43,384 bases of DNA. It comes from a virus. This document shows, piece by piece, positions 1 to 6,096 of this stretch. Position numbers and translations under genes: made by a program. The notes beneath the pieces are model-generated. The model saw only the letters and a program-made list of their open reading frames with translations, searched no databases and was not told where the DNA came from. Every line of letters begins with the position of its first letter. The stretch's first letter is position 1. Location of the stretch: IMG/VR virus record IMGVR_UViG_3300005099_000086, positions 1-43,384 of that record; one strand, written 5' to 3'.

Positions 1-29
1 AAAAAAAAAAAAAAAATCCGAAAAATTTT

Positions 30-60
30 GGATATTTTTTCATAAAATGAAAAAATATCC
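30..60. repeat. Hairpin family copy 1 (14-bp stem)
   Basis: Perfect inverted repeat with arms GGATATTTTTTCAT (30-43) and ATGAAAAAATATCC (47-60) around an AAA loop. The core matches two further perfect hairpins at 15803-15827 and 32688-32722. No T-run follows on the plus strand, so it is not a textbook intrinsic terminator. Confidence 0.75.
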
Positions 61-72
61 GTTTGGAAAAAT

Positions 73-148
73 CCAAAGTGGATGAATCCGAAATGGATTT
101 TGCCAAAGTGGATGAATCCACGAGGATAAATGGCAGTTGGATGAATCC
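73..148 (+). repeat. Direct repeats of GTGGATGAATCC
   Basis: CCAAAGTGGATGAATCC occurs at 73-89 and again at 103-119, exactly 30 bp apart. A shorter relative, GTTGGATGAATCC, occurs at about 136-148. They look like iterons or protein-binding sites. A nominal open frame through them translates only the repeat and is not treated as a gene. Confidence 0.6.
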
Positions 149-258
149 TAGAACAAGACGCAAATGCGTGGACATGTGGACATTTTCACGAAAATGTAGA
201 TGTAACAAGGATTTTGAAGGATTTTTAATGTGGACAAAAATGTGGGCACTTCGAAAGT

Positions 259-273
259 GCTGATTATATCTGC
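259..273 (-). repeat. GCAGATATAATC motif, left copy
   Basis: GCTGATTATATCTGC on the plus strand is the inverse of GCAGATATAATCNGC. Related copies lie at 42903-42917 (inverse), 42985-42999 and 43205-43219 (direct). Each contains TATAAT, but no well-spaced -35 box was found for them. In three of the four copies a small palindrome sits directly beside the motif. Confidence 0.5.
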
Positions 274-276
274 GTT

Positions 277-306
277 TTGACGTGGACATTAAAATGTAGA
301 TAAAAT
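277..306 (+). promoter_or_regulatory. Possible weak sigma70 promoter
   Basis: TTGACG (277-282) and TAAAAT (301-306) are separated by 18 bp on the plus strand, upstream of the stronger promoter at 419-447. It overlaps one GTGGACA repeat (282-288). The assignment rests only on the two hexamers. Confidence 0.3.
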
Positions 307-418
307 CTAGATTTTTTGATTTTAATGTGGACACTTTTTAGACAAGACAAACAAAGTTTGTTTAATGAACAAAGATTATTAGTTTAAACTAATCGTTAAT
401 CTCAATGCAAAAAACTAC

Positions 419-447
419 TTGACATTTTATCTAAAATGACATATGTA
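419..447 (+). promoter_or_regulatory. Promoter of the plus-strand operon
   Basis: TTGACA at 419-424, a 17-bp spacer, then TATGTA at 442-447 (continuing TATAT). The predicted transcription start is near 454, three bases before the ATG at 457. The upstream in-frame ATG at 436 lies between the two hexamers and so could not be translated from this transcript. Confidence 0.7.
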
Positions 448-456
448 TATATCAGT

Positions 457-744
457 ATGAATGAAGTACAAGACATTTTAAATCAAATATCTGAGATTGA
501 TAAAGAGATTAAGCAACTCCTAGACAATCTTGTCTCTTTAAAAGAGCAGAGACGCCAACTCCGCAGGCAACTTTCTCAAGCCCTCGTTCAGGCAGAACCG
601 ACAATTTCAAAGGCTTATCGCAAATCCCCCGAAACTCAGCAAGACAAGAAAATTTTTCAAATTTTAGCTGGCCTAAACGAAGGCCAGCTTAGCCGCCTTG
701 CGGAGGCAATCGCGGAGGCGGCAAAACAAGAAGAAAGGAGGTGA
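457..744 (+). CDS. Leaderless coiled-coil protein, first gene of early operon
   Basis: Predicted 95-aa protein, not recognised. The N-terminal half is a charged amphipathic helix with heptad-like spacing (around residues 5-45, Ile/Leu every 3-4 positions) and probably forms a coiled coil. The C-terminal part is a second helix rich in Ala, Glu and Gln. The start at 457 is chosen because the promoter at 419-447 would begin the mRNA near 454; no Shine-Dalgarno precedes either 436 or 457. Its 3' end carries the AAAGGAGGTGA site of the next gene. As first gene of the operon it may be a regulator, but nothing in the sequence proves that. Confidence 0.65.
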   Translation: MNEVQDILNQISEIDKEIKQLLDNLVSLKEQRRQLRRQLSQALVQAEPTISKAYRKSPETQQDKKIFQILAGLNEGQLSRLAEAIAEAAKQEERR

Positions 745-749
745 AAGGC

Positions 750-959
750 GTGGAAAGAACTTTCATGGTCACGATTAGGGTGTACGGGGACGGATTCAAG
801 ACAAGCCTCAGCAAAGAAGCGAGGCTGAGGCTGAACGGAAACGCCGCTCTCAGCGTGACGGACGTCAAAGACATCCTTCATGAACTGCTAAGATGTCTGT
901 TAGGGTCTTTGTCTGACACGGAAATAAATGAAGCGGTCAACCCAAAAACAGAAGAATAA
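750..959 (+). CDS. Hypothetical 69-aa protein
   Basis: Not recognised. A short basic protein with a beta-strand-like N-terminus (MERTFMVTIRVYGDGF) followed by helices. A GTG start at 750 is preferred because AAAGGAGGTG at 733-742 sits 7 nt upstream. The DUF669-like gene at 1756 uses the same arrangement (GGAGGTGAAAAAGGC-GTG). It follows the first gene closely and belongs to the same transcription unit. Function unknown. Confidence 0.6.
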   Translation: MERTFMVTIRVYGDGFKTSLSKEARLRLNGNAALSVTDVKDILHELLRCLLGSLSDTEINEAVNPKTEE

Positions 960-960
960 A

Positions 961-989
961 TTTTTGGGCTGGCAAGTGCAGCCCAAAAA
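961..989 (+). other. Intergenic stem-loop before gene at 1001
   Basis: TTTTTGGGCTG (961-971) and CAGCCCAAAAA (979-989) form a perfect 11-bp stem with a 7-nt loop. It lies between the stop at 957-959 and the Shine-Dalgarno GGAGG at 991-995. It may protect or process the mRNA, or modulate access to the ribosome site. It is not followed by a U-run. Confidence 0.5.
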
Positions 990-1000
990 AGGAGGCAAAA

Positions 1001-1243
1001 ATGAAAAGAATTCACATCTTTGCTGACGGTGTAGGATATTACAAAAACCTTAAAGAGCGTTGCCGTGTTCCCATCTCCAAAGACGAAGGCCCCGTTTGCA
1101 TTACGACATTTCCTTTAGAGAAACGGGAAGATATTAAGGTTCTTGTGTACTACCTAAAATTTGTTATAGAAGAGCTAAAGGAAAGATTTGCAAGGGAGGC
1201 AGAAGATGTACAAACTGAGGCCATTGACAATGAAGGAAATTAG
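1001..1243 (+). CDS. Hypothetical 80-aa protein
   Basis: Not recognised. The ATG is preceded by AAAAAAGGAGGC with good spacing. A short beta-rich N-terminus (MKRIHIFADGVGYY) is followed by a helix ending in Glu/Lys-rich sequence. The end overlaps the next gene (start 1206), indicating translational coupling. A homologous N-terminus is not seen elsewhere in the window. Confidence 0.6.
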   Translation: MKRIHIFADGVGYYKNLKERCRVPISKDEGPVCITTFPLEKREDIKVLVYYLKFVIEELKERFAREAEDVQTEAIDNEGN

Positions 1244-1466
1244 AAATTTCGCCTCTCGTCCCTTCGTTCGTCAAGTCGCCGTGGAAAACTTCCTTATGAC
1301 GGTTCATCACAATCAAACGGCAGGAATCGCATTTTTGAACCTCGTCAGAGATGCTTCAGTTTACAGATGGGACGACGGAACGGTCAATGCCATCATTGAT
1401 GGCATTATGGCGGCCGTCCAGGAAGATGGAGGAGAGGAAGATGAAGAATTTGTTCTTGAAGATTAG
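1206..1466 (+). CDS. Hypothetical 86-aa protein
   Basis: Not recognised. The ATG at 1206 has GGGAGG 6 nt upstream; an in-frame TTG at 1188 is less likely. The protein starts MYKLRPLTMKEIRNFA and ends in a strongly acidic tail (EDGGEEDEEFVLED). It overlaps both neighbours, typical of the tightly packed early operon. Confidence 0.6.
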   Translation: MYKLRPLTMKEIRNFASRPFVRQVAVENFLMTVHHNQTAGIAFLNLVRDASVYRWDDGTVNAIIDGIMAAVQEDGGEEDEEFVLED

Positions 1467-1719
1467 AGAGTGGCAAATCAAACAGTTAATTGAAGACCTG
1501 CGTTACAGAGTGACTCTCTCCCGTTCTGGAGCGACGGATAACTATCATTTTGCCATACAGCAACTTCAGGAATTAAAAAATGAATGCCTCGCCGAGCAAA
1601 TCCTCTCAAGTCTCGGCGAGGCAGAAAGCAGGCTTCTCATCCAGGCAGTCAAAAGAAAGGCCGAAGAAATGAAGAAGCCTAAAAGGCGGGGCTTTGCTCA
1701 AAAATATTGGTTTAGATAA
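1441..1719 (+). CDS. Hypothetical 92-aa helical protein
   Basis: Not recognised. The start at 1441 (MKNLFLKIREWQ) is chosen because GGAGGAGAGG lies just upstream; an open frame extends further 5' but only as a shadow of the previous gene. The protein is mostly alpha-helical and basic, ending in KKPKRRGF, so nucleic-acid contact is possible. It overlaps the preceding gene by 26 nt. Confidence 0.6.
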   Translation: MKNLFLKIREWQIKQLIEDLRYRVTLSRSGATDNYHFAIQQLQELKNECLAEQILSSLGEAESRLLIQAVKRKAEEMKKPKRRGFAQKYWFR

Positions 1720-1720
1720 A

Positions 1721-1734
1721 CGGCCGAAAGGCCG
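1721..1734 (+). other. GNRA-tetraloop hairpin
   Basis: CGGCC-GAAA-GGCCG forms a 5-bp GC stem closed by a GAAA (GNRA class) tetraloop. It lies between the stop at 1717-1719 and the AAAGGAGGTG of the next gene. An mRNA stability or coupling element is plausible. Confidence 0.5.
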
Positions 1735-1755
1735 AAGAAAGGAGGTGAAAAAGGC

Positions 1756-2220
1756 GTGCCATTAGAACTCGGCATCTCATTTGAGGATTTGGAAAAGGAA
1801 GTGTCCAAGCCGATTCCTGAGGGTGATTACGAATTTGCTATCGCAGGCTACAACCTTACGGAGACACAGGAAGGTCGGCCGATGATTGCGTGGCGTTTAG
1901 AGTTGTCCGGTCAGAACGCCGCAGACGCAGGCGTTCAAGGCAGAAGCGTTTTGTATAACACTCCGCTCCCATGTTGGCAAAATCCTGATGGTTCATATGA
2001 GGTCAAAGCGGAAAAGCCTCATCCAGACGCAAAATTCATCACCAGCGGCACGAATTTCCTAGTTGACCTTTGCAAAGGCGTCGGCTATTCGTGGGAGGAT
2101 GAGCTTGACCCAGAAGAGATGATTCGCCTTTCAGGCTGGTTAAGAATCACTCATCGTGAATACCAAGGTAGGCCAAGGGAGCAGGTTAGAATCTACCCTC
2201 AGGAACAGACGAAAGATTGA
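1756..2220 (+). CDS. DUF669-like protein, probable ssDNA-binding protein
   Basis: 154 aa. The pattern fits the DUF669-like phage family, often found with recombinases and thought to act as a single-strand DNA-binding protein: IPEGDYEFAIAGY (about 20-32), then GRPMIAWRLEL, a GRSVLYNTPL strand near 63, and a C-terminal WLRITHREYQGR strand pair. Start is GTG at 1756 with GGAGGTG upstream. The nearby nuclease (3403) and Sak4-like ATPase (4836) support a recombination role. The family assignment is from memory of its motif pattern, so moderately sure. Confidence 0.6.
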   Translation: MPLELGISFEDLEKEVSKPIPEGDYEFAIAGYNLTETQEGRPMIAWRLELSGQNAADAGVQGRSVLYNTPLPCWQNPDGSYEVKAEKPHPDAKFITSGTNFLVDLCKGVGYSWEDELDPEEMIRLSGWLRITHREYQGRPREQVRIYPQEQTKD

Positions 2221-2266
2221 TTGTGAACCTTTAAAAAATCTTCAAAGGAAGGAGGTGAAAAAGCCA

Positions 2267-2539
2267 ATGAGAACAGAGGTTGTAAAGGCCACAGTCAAAG
2301 AGACTGGCGAGGAACTTTCCCGTGAGGTTCAGTTTCCTGAAACTTGGGAGGAGATTATTGAGGCTTGCAATGGCGACGGAGATTTAGCAGTTAGGGTGTT
2401 CAACAGAGGCTGGCGTTTGTACCACCAGGCAGACATGAAGAGCGGCGGAAAGGCCAAGCTCCGTGAACTGGCCAAGAAATTAGCTGAGTTGCCGCCCGAG
2501 AAGGTCGAGGCAATTTTCAAGAAGCTGGGCGTGGCATAG
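2267..2539 (+). CDS. Small conserved phage protein, paralog of gene at 42459
   Basis: 90 aa. The start at 2267 follows AAGGAGGTGAAAAAGCCA; the longer open frame upstream is only overlap with the previous gene. A central segment, FPETWEEIIEACNGDGD near residues 23-39, resembles WPETIDEAVQLFGDEKT in the 42459 protein. Both follow this with a Tyr/Arg/Gln/Asp helix, so the two appear to be distant paralogs. The C-terminus is a helix of Lys, Ala, Leu and Glu. Function unknown; a small DNA-associated or regulatory protein is a guess. Confidence 0.6.
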   Translation: MRTEVVKATVKETGEELSREVQFPETWEEIIEACNGDGDLAVRVFNRGWRLYHQADMKSGGKAKLRELAKKLAELPPEKVEAIFKKLGVA

Positions 2540-2597
2540 CATCCATCTCCTAGCCTTCTCATACACCGTGCCACGTCTAGCCTCTTTGAAGTGCAAA

Positions 2598-2631
2598 GCC
2601 CCTCGGCACGCCTTAGGCAAGTAGGAGGGGC
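2598..2631 (+). promoter_or_regulatory. Hairpin hiding the ribosome site of gene 2643
   Basis: GCCCCTC (2598-2604) can pair with GAGGGGC (2625-2631), which is part of AGGAGGGGC before the ATG at 2643. The same two arms occur in front of the gene at 42459. The 103-nt gap around it (2540-2642) also holds GTGCC...GGCAC arms that could compete. Regulation is inferred from pairing only. Confidence 0.45.
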
Positions 2632-2642
2632 AAGAGGCAAAA

Positions 2643-2822
2643 ATGAAAGAGAGGTTAAGTAAAGAAAAATTGGCAAAGTTTTTGTTTATGTACAAAACAG
2701 CATTGCGGTGCAAATACTGCGGCAGAGAGATAACTGCTGAGGACATTGAGGCTTATGGAGACAGGATATGTGGAAGATGTGCAATTGGTGTTGCTTTAGT
2801 GGAAGGAAAAAAGGAGGAATAA
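2643..2822 (+). CDS. 59-aa zinc-ribbon protein
   Basis: A short gene read directly from the sequence: MKERLSKEKLAKFLF..., with two Cys pairs, CKYC near residues 23-26 and CGRC near 45-48, the classical CxxC-x18-CxxC zinc-ribbon pattern. The two knuckles are separated by an acidic helix (EITAEDIEAYG). Ribosome site: either AGGAGGGG (slightly distant) or AGAGGC close to the ATG. The gene ends at TAA 2820-2822, overlapping the ribosome site of the next gene. Likely a DNA/RNA- or protein-binding regulator; the precise role is unknown. Confidence 0.65.
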   Translation: MKERLSKEKLAKFLFMYKTALRCKYCGREITAEDIEAYGDRICGRCAIGVALVEGKKEE

Positions 2823-2824
2823 AA

Positions 2825-3028
2825 ATGAAAGAAGAAGCCGAAATAATCTTTTATAACGCAAACGAGGCGGGCGTCGAAATCCAAGAATTTGGAACGCCTG
2901 CTTTCGTTTGTGTAGATTTGGATTTTGGCCACATAAAAGCCAAACTTTATTTCAATAATAAAAAGGAGGTGGAAGATTTCATCAGGCTATTGACTGAAAG
3001 GCTCAAGAATTGTGAGGTAATACCATGA
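2825..3028 (+). CDS. Hypothetical 67-aa protein
   Basis: Not recognised. Start at 2825 after AAAGGAGGAATAAAA. Predicted beta strands with acidic residues (VDLDFGHIKAKLYF) followed by a helix (EVEDFIRLLTERL). Its layout resembles that of the next gene product: beta strands, then a final helix of similar length. It overlaps the open frame of the next gene at ATGA. Confidence 0.55.
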   Translation: MKEEAEIIFYNANEAGVEIQEFGTPAFVCVDLDFGHIKAKLYFNNKKEVEDFIRLLTERLKNCEVIP

Positions 3029-3042
3029 AAGGAGGAGAAAAG

Positions 3043-3219
3043 ATGAAAGTTTTAGGAAGCCTAAAACTAAACCTACGAACAACGATTGAAAAAGTTGAGG
3101 CTGACGGCGAAGAAACCTTCGTCGTTAGGGCCTACAACAAGGAATTAGCAAGATTTAAAGATGAATGTGATTTGATATGGTATTTATATCACCTTCTAGA
3201 GGAAGGCAGGCTGGTATGA
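3043..3219 (+). CDS. Hypothetical 58-aa protein
   Basis: Not recognised. The ATG at 3043 has AAAGGAGGAG upstream; an ATG at 3025 precedes that site and is less likely. Beta strands (LNLRTTIEKVEADGEETFVVRAY) precede a C-terminal helix (DLIWYLYHLLEEG). Its stop overlaps the next start as ATGA, indicating coupling. Confidence 0.55.
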   Translation: MKVLGSLKLNLRTTIEKVEADGEETFVVRAYNKELARFKDECDLIWYLYHLLEEGRLV

Positions 3220-3410
3220 ACATTGAAGAGGAAATTTTAAAAATTTTAAAAAATCAAAAAGCCGCCACCATTTCGGCCCTGATGAATCGGCTGGGCCTCA
3301 GCCAAATTTCTGTGGAAAGGGCTTTGCGAAGCCTCCAAAGGAAGGGCCTAGCCGAAAGGGCCCCAAATTGGATTGGGTGGAGGGCGGCAAAGGACGGCAA
3401 AAATGTATAG
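3216..3410 (+). CDS. Winged-helix DNA-binding protein
   Basis: 64 aa. Pattern of a small winged helix: helix 1 EEEILKILKNQ, helix 2 TISALMNRLG, recognition helix SQISVERALRSLQRKG, then a wing ERAPNWIGWR. Such proteins bind duplex DNA as regulators. Start ATG at 3216 overlaps the preceding stop (ATGA), with GAGGAAGG upstream. Target unknown. It lies just before the nuclease and recombination genes. Confidence 0.6.
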   Translation: MNIEEEILKILKNQKAATISALMNRLGLSQISVERALRSLQRKGLAERAPNWIGWRAAKDGKNV

Positions 3411-4179
3411 GTACGACAACACAAGCCTAAGCATCTTTCGGCGTTGCCCAAAGAGGTATTTTTGGCGTATCATCAAGGGCCTGGCTCCGAAGGAACAAGA
3501 CTTTAAAATGGCTTTCGGCCAGGCCTTTCATGAAGCCCTAACATTCATGTACAAAGGCCAAAAGGAGGAAGCTGAAAATGTCCTTAAAAAATTTTATTCC
3601 AGACTTGCTCCAGAGGTTAATTTGGGCGGTAGGACGCTTGACAATGCGAAAACTCTTCTGGAGAGGGCGTTAAACTTTCCAAACTTCAAGATGAAAAGCC
3701 AAGGCGTGTATTTTCAATTTCCGTTGGAAGGAGACATAATTTACGAAGGCGAAATCGATTTGGTTGGCGAATTTCTCGGAGATTTGTTAATCGTAGAAAA
3801 TAAAACCTCCTATAAGAGGATTTTCTTTCCTCGTCCGAACAACCAAATTACAGGATACATCTGGGCGGCAGAACAGGCCTTAGGCAAAAGGCCGAGGGCC
3901 TGCATCCAACTGTTCACTTTTCAGGTTAAGAGTTGTGAAATAAATAGATTTTTTACGGAACGAATGGATTGGGAAATTGAAGAATGGAAGAAAGATATTT
4001 TGGCCCTTCACAGGGCCAGGATGAAATATGAAGAAATGAATTTTTGGCCTCGAGGCCCCGAATGGGAATGTCAGGCATGTCCATACAAGATTCTTTGCGA
4101 TACGCCAGGATACCTCCAAAGCCGAATCATAAATGATTCTTTTGTAAAGGAGGTGTGGCAGCCATGCAAAAAAGCCTAA
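3403..4179 (+). CDS. Cas4/RecB-like PD-(D/E)XK nuclease with Fe-S cysteines
   Basis: 258 aa, typical of the PDDEXK_1/Cas4-like family. Seen: SLSIFRRCPKRYFWR at 8-22, AFGQAFHEAL at 38-46, catalytic D119 in EGEIDLVGEF, and E132/K134 in VENKTS. Four cysteines are placed as in Cas4/AddB iron-sulfur nucleases: C15 near the N-terminus and C223-x2-C226-x5-C232 at the C-terminus. The enzyme would degrade DNA ends to make single strands for recombination or replication. With the Sak4-like ATPase and the DUF669-like protein it forms a phage recombination set. Start ATG 3403 has AGGACGG upstream. Fe-S binding is inferred from cysteine spacing. Confidence 0.8.
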   Translation: MYRYDNTSLSIFRRCPKRYFWRIIKGLAPKEQDFKMAFGQAFHEALTFMYKGQKEEAENVLKKFYSRLAPEVNLGGRTLDNAKTLLERALNFPNFKMKSQGVYFQFPLEGDIIYEGEIDLVGEFLGDLLIVENKTSYKRIFFPRPNNQITGYIWAAEQALGKRPRACIQLFTFQVKSCEINRFFTERMDWEIEEWKKDILALHRARMKYEEMNFWPRGPEWECQACPYKILCDTPGYLQSRIINDSFVKEVWQPCKKA

Positions 4180-4409
4180 AGGCAGGGCCAAGAGGATTTT
4201 ATGTTCCTTCTGCGAAGGAACAAGAAAAAGAACGGCTCTACAAAAGGCTTGATGAAGTTTGGGAAATGCTGACAAGCAAGAAAAAATTCGGCCTTTCGGC
4301 CCAAGAGGTTGAAAATTTGAGGCAAGAGGCAGGAACGATAATTTTAAAACTTGCCGAAATTGATGAGGATATTTCTTCACAAAATGAAAAAATAACCAAA
4401 AGGAGGTGA
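4164..4409 (+). CDS. Hypothetical 81-aa helical protein
   Basis: Not recognised. The ATG at 4164 is preceded by AAAGGAGGTG (4147-4155). Predominantly charged helices (EQEKERLYKRLDEVWEM; AQEVENLRQEAG) suggest a coiled coil. It overlaps the nuclease 3' end by 16 nt and lies between the nuclease and the Sak4-like gene, so it may be an accessory factor of that module. Confidence 0.55.
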   Translation: MQKSLKAGPRGFYVPSAKEQEKERLYKRLDEVWEMLTSKKKFGLSAQEVENLRQEAGTIILKLAEIDEDISSQNEKITKRR

Positions 4410-4414
4410 ACAAA

Positions 4415-4855
4415 ATGTTTGACCATAAAAAAGACAATTTTTCTGAGGCTTGCGGCCTTTCGCATGAACAAGCCAAGGCCCTTTTGACCACAGTCAAAGC
4501 CATTTATCTTTCTTCTGAAACTGTTGGAGATTTTCTTAGGCAGGCGGCTGAAATGCCTAGAGTCGGCTCGGCGTTTGCAATCGTAGTTCATCTTTTAGAC
4601 GCCTTAAACCTAGTCGAAGAACACCACGAGGAAAACCCAAACATAGCCGAACCTCTTACTGACAATCCTGTTCTTGCGGGAATCAGCCATCAACTTATCA
4701 AAAGGTTTGACACAAAATCTAAAGCTGTTGAATGGCTCTCCACTCAATGGGATAGAGAGGCTTTGGCCTATTTGCTCTTTGGGGCGGTTCAAACACATCT
4801 TGAGGTTTTAAAAATTAAAATCTTTGGAGGCAAAAATGGAGATAAAAAAGTATAA
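4415..4855 (+). CDS. Hypothetical 146-aa protein between nuclease and annealase
   Basis: Not recognised. Start ATG at 4415 follows AAAAGGAGGTGAACAAA. The protein is all-helical, with a hydrophobic central segment (RVGSAFAIVVHLLDALNLVEEHH). No catalytic motif is visible. It overlaps the start of the Sak4-like gene by 20 nt, so the two are likely co-translated. Confidence 0.55.
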   Translation: MFDHKKDNFSEACGLSHEQAKALLTTVKAIYLSSETVGDFLRQAAEMPRVGSAFAIVVHLLDALNLVEEHHEENPNIAEPLTDNPVLAGISHQLIKRFDTKSKAVEWLSTQWDREALAYLLFGAVQTHLEVLKIKIFGGKNGDKKV

Positions 4856-5630
4856 AAGAGAGGATTCGTCTTTGAGGATTTTGCTTCATGGCCCGCCAAA
4901 AACAGGCAAAACGTGGTTCAGCCTAGGCAGTCCTTCGCCTTTATTCTTCGATTTCGACTGCGGTCTTATGACCGCAATCGAAAAGGGAGTTGAGCCAGAC
5001 TATATCGCTTACGACCTTTCTCAGCCAATCCAGGCCTGGAACAGTTTTGTCAAGGACATCAAAGACGCATTTACGTTGGATTATCAAACTATTGTGATTG
5101 ATAGCGTTACGACTTTGACGGATAAGATTCTTTTGCCTGTCGCCCTTGGCATGGTCGGTCACAAAAAGATTTGGGATGCGAATGAAAGGACAAGAGGCCC
5201 CGTTTGGACAAATGTCAGGTTCATGTTAGAGGACATAATTGTCTCTGCCACAGACCTTTCACGAAAACATAACAAAAACTTCATTATGATTTGCCATGAG
5301 AGGGTTGACAAAAATGAAGTGACGGGGGAGATTATGATTTCGCCAGGCCTGACAGGAGCTTTGATGGCTATGGCTGGATGTTTCTTCGACTTCGTGTTGC
5401 ATACGAAGGTTAAAAAAAGTGCACCTGTGCCTCCATCGTTTAAAGGCAAAAGGCCAAGCGTCCCTTTTAGATACGTTATTGAGACCAAAAGCCGAATCTA
5501 CCAAACAGGGACGAGGGTGAATTTGCCTGATGAGATTGAATGTGAATGGGAGGCATTCATGAAAGAATTAAAAAGAAAGGAGGCAAAAAATGAAGCCGAA
5601 GAAAAAGAACAAAGAAAAAACATGGCTTGA
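4836..5630 (+). CDS. Sak4-like RecA-fold ATPase (AAA_24)
   Basis: 264 aa. Walker A is HGPPKTGKT at 18-26, and Walker B is YQTIVIDSVT with D89. Overall length and motif layout match the phage AAA_24/Sak4 nucleotide-binding family, which supports single-strand annealing in phage recombination together with an SSB. Candidate partners here are the DUF669-like protein and the Cas4-like nuclease upstream. Start at 4836 follows TTTGGAGGCAAAA. The C-terminus is a Lys/Glu-rich tail overlapping the next gene. Function assigned by family resemblance. Confidence 0.75.
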   Translation: MEIKKYKREDSSLRILLHGPPKTGKTWFSLGSPSPLFFDFDCGLMTAIEKGVEPDYIAYDLSQPIQAWNSFVKDIKDAFTLDYQTIVIDSVTTLTDKILLPVALGMVGHKKIWDANERTRGPVWTNVRFMLEDIIVSATDLSRKHNKNFIMICHERVDKNEVTGEIMISPGLTGALMAMAGCFFDFVLHTKVKKSAPVPPSFKGKRPSVPFRYVIETKSRIYQTGTRVNLPDEIECEWEAFMKELKRKEAKNEAEEKEQRKNMA

Positions 5631-6057
5631 AATTCTCGACGAATTGCGGGCCAGAGGTCTTTCGGATCTCTGGCCCTACGTTTCGGCCTTGCGGGGCCCA
5701 GATATGGCAGGCGGAATAAGCGTGTGGCTTATCAAAGCAGTTTTCACTGCGCCTTTGCGGGGCAGAGGAGATTCTGAGCATTTTTGCGATAATGCTTCAA
5801 CCTTTCTAAGTCTTAACATTAAATCAATAGAAGAGGCTTTTAAGAGGGTTTCCAAAGGGCCGCCTGGAGATTACGCACATTATTTTGGCCATGTTCAATC
5901 AGCTTGGCGTGCCTTAGGCCGAAGAGACATCGCCAATCTTCTTGAAGCAATTAAGGAAGAAAGTTGGGTTTTGCCGAAAGGCGATTTGGCCAGAGAATAT
6001 GCTGAAAAAGTCAAAGATTGGTTGGAAAGCGAGGAAGCTTTTCAGCCGAAAGGATAG
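5590..6057 (+). CDS. Tandem paralog A, unknown function
   Basis: 155 aa, not recognised, clearly homologous to the next gene. Shared segments: NKEKTWLEIL, SALRGPD, KAVFTAPLRG versus KTVFTSPLRG, and the C-terminal KDWLESEEAFQPKG. Helical, with a conserved ALR(G)P core. Ribosome site GAAAGGAGGC. The 5' end overlaps the annealase 3' end by 41 nt. The extra 8-10 residues compared with the second copy lie in the middle. No motif reveals activity. Confidence 0.65.
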   Translation: MKPKKKNKEKTWLEILDELRARGLSDLWPYVSALRGPDMAGGISVWLIKAVFTAPLRGRGDSEHFCDNASTFLSLNIKSIEEAFKRVSKGPPGDYAHYFGHVQSAWRALGRRDIANLLEAIKEESWVLPKGDLAREYAEKVKDWLESEEAFQPKG

Positions 6058-6096
6058 GGACGAGGTTGAAAGAATTAAAAAGAAAGGAGGCAAAAA

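Larger units (their letters stand above)
168..333 (+). repeat. GTGGACA iteron-like repeats, left cluster
   Basis: Exact GTGGACA copies start at 168, 176, 230, 282 and 327, with a variant GTGGGCA at 242. The first two are joined as GTGGACATGTGGACA. The exact inverse, TGTCCACATGTCCAC, lies at 43234-43248 at the other end of the window. Such clusters fit binding sites of an initiator, partition or repressor protein; which one is unknown. Confidence 0.6.
1..456. other. Left non-coding, repeat-rich end
   Basis: No convincing gene lies here. The stretch is very AT-rich, starts with a run of 16 A, and holds several families of short direct and inverted repeats listed separately. Other small palindromes are CATTTT-cacg-AAAATG (181-196), GCACTT-cga-AAGTGC, ACAAAC-aaa-GTTTGT (near 348-362) and a 16-bp palindrome ATTAGTTTAAACTAAT at 378-393. 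The same kinds of repeats occur at 42842-43384, so the two ends probably form one roughly 1-kb intergenic region in the circular or concatemeric genome. A role in replication origin or genome maintenance is inference only. Confidence 0.6.

Noticed and set aside
30-60. Intrinsic terminators at the three repeated hairpins
   Set aside because: Stems are strong but AT-rich and no T-run follows on the transcribed strand, so they were called repeats rather than terminators.
63-263. Open frame of 66 codons at the left end
   Set aside because: It begins at TTG without a ribosome site, and its residues simply translate the GTGGATGAATCC and GTGGACA repeats.
2156-2266. N-terminal extension of the 2267 gene
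   Set aside because: The extension overlaps the DUF669-like gene in another frame, while AAGGAGGTGAAAAAGCCA directly precedes the ATG at 2267.
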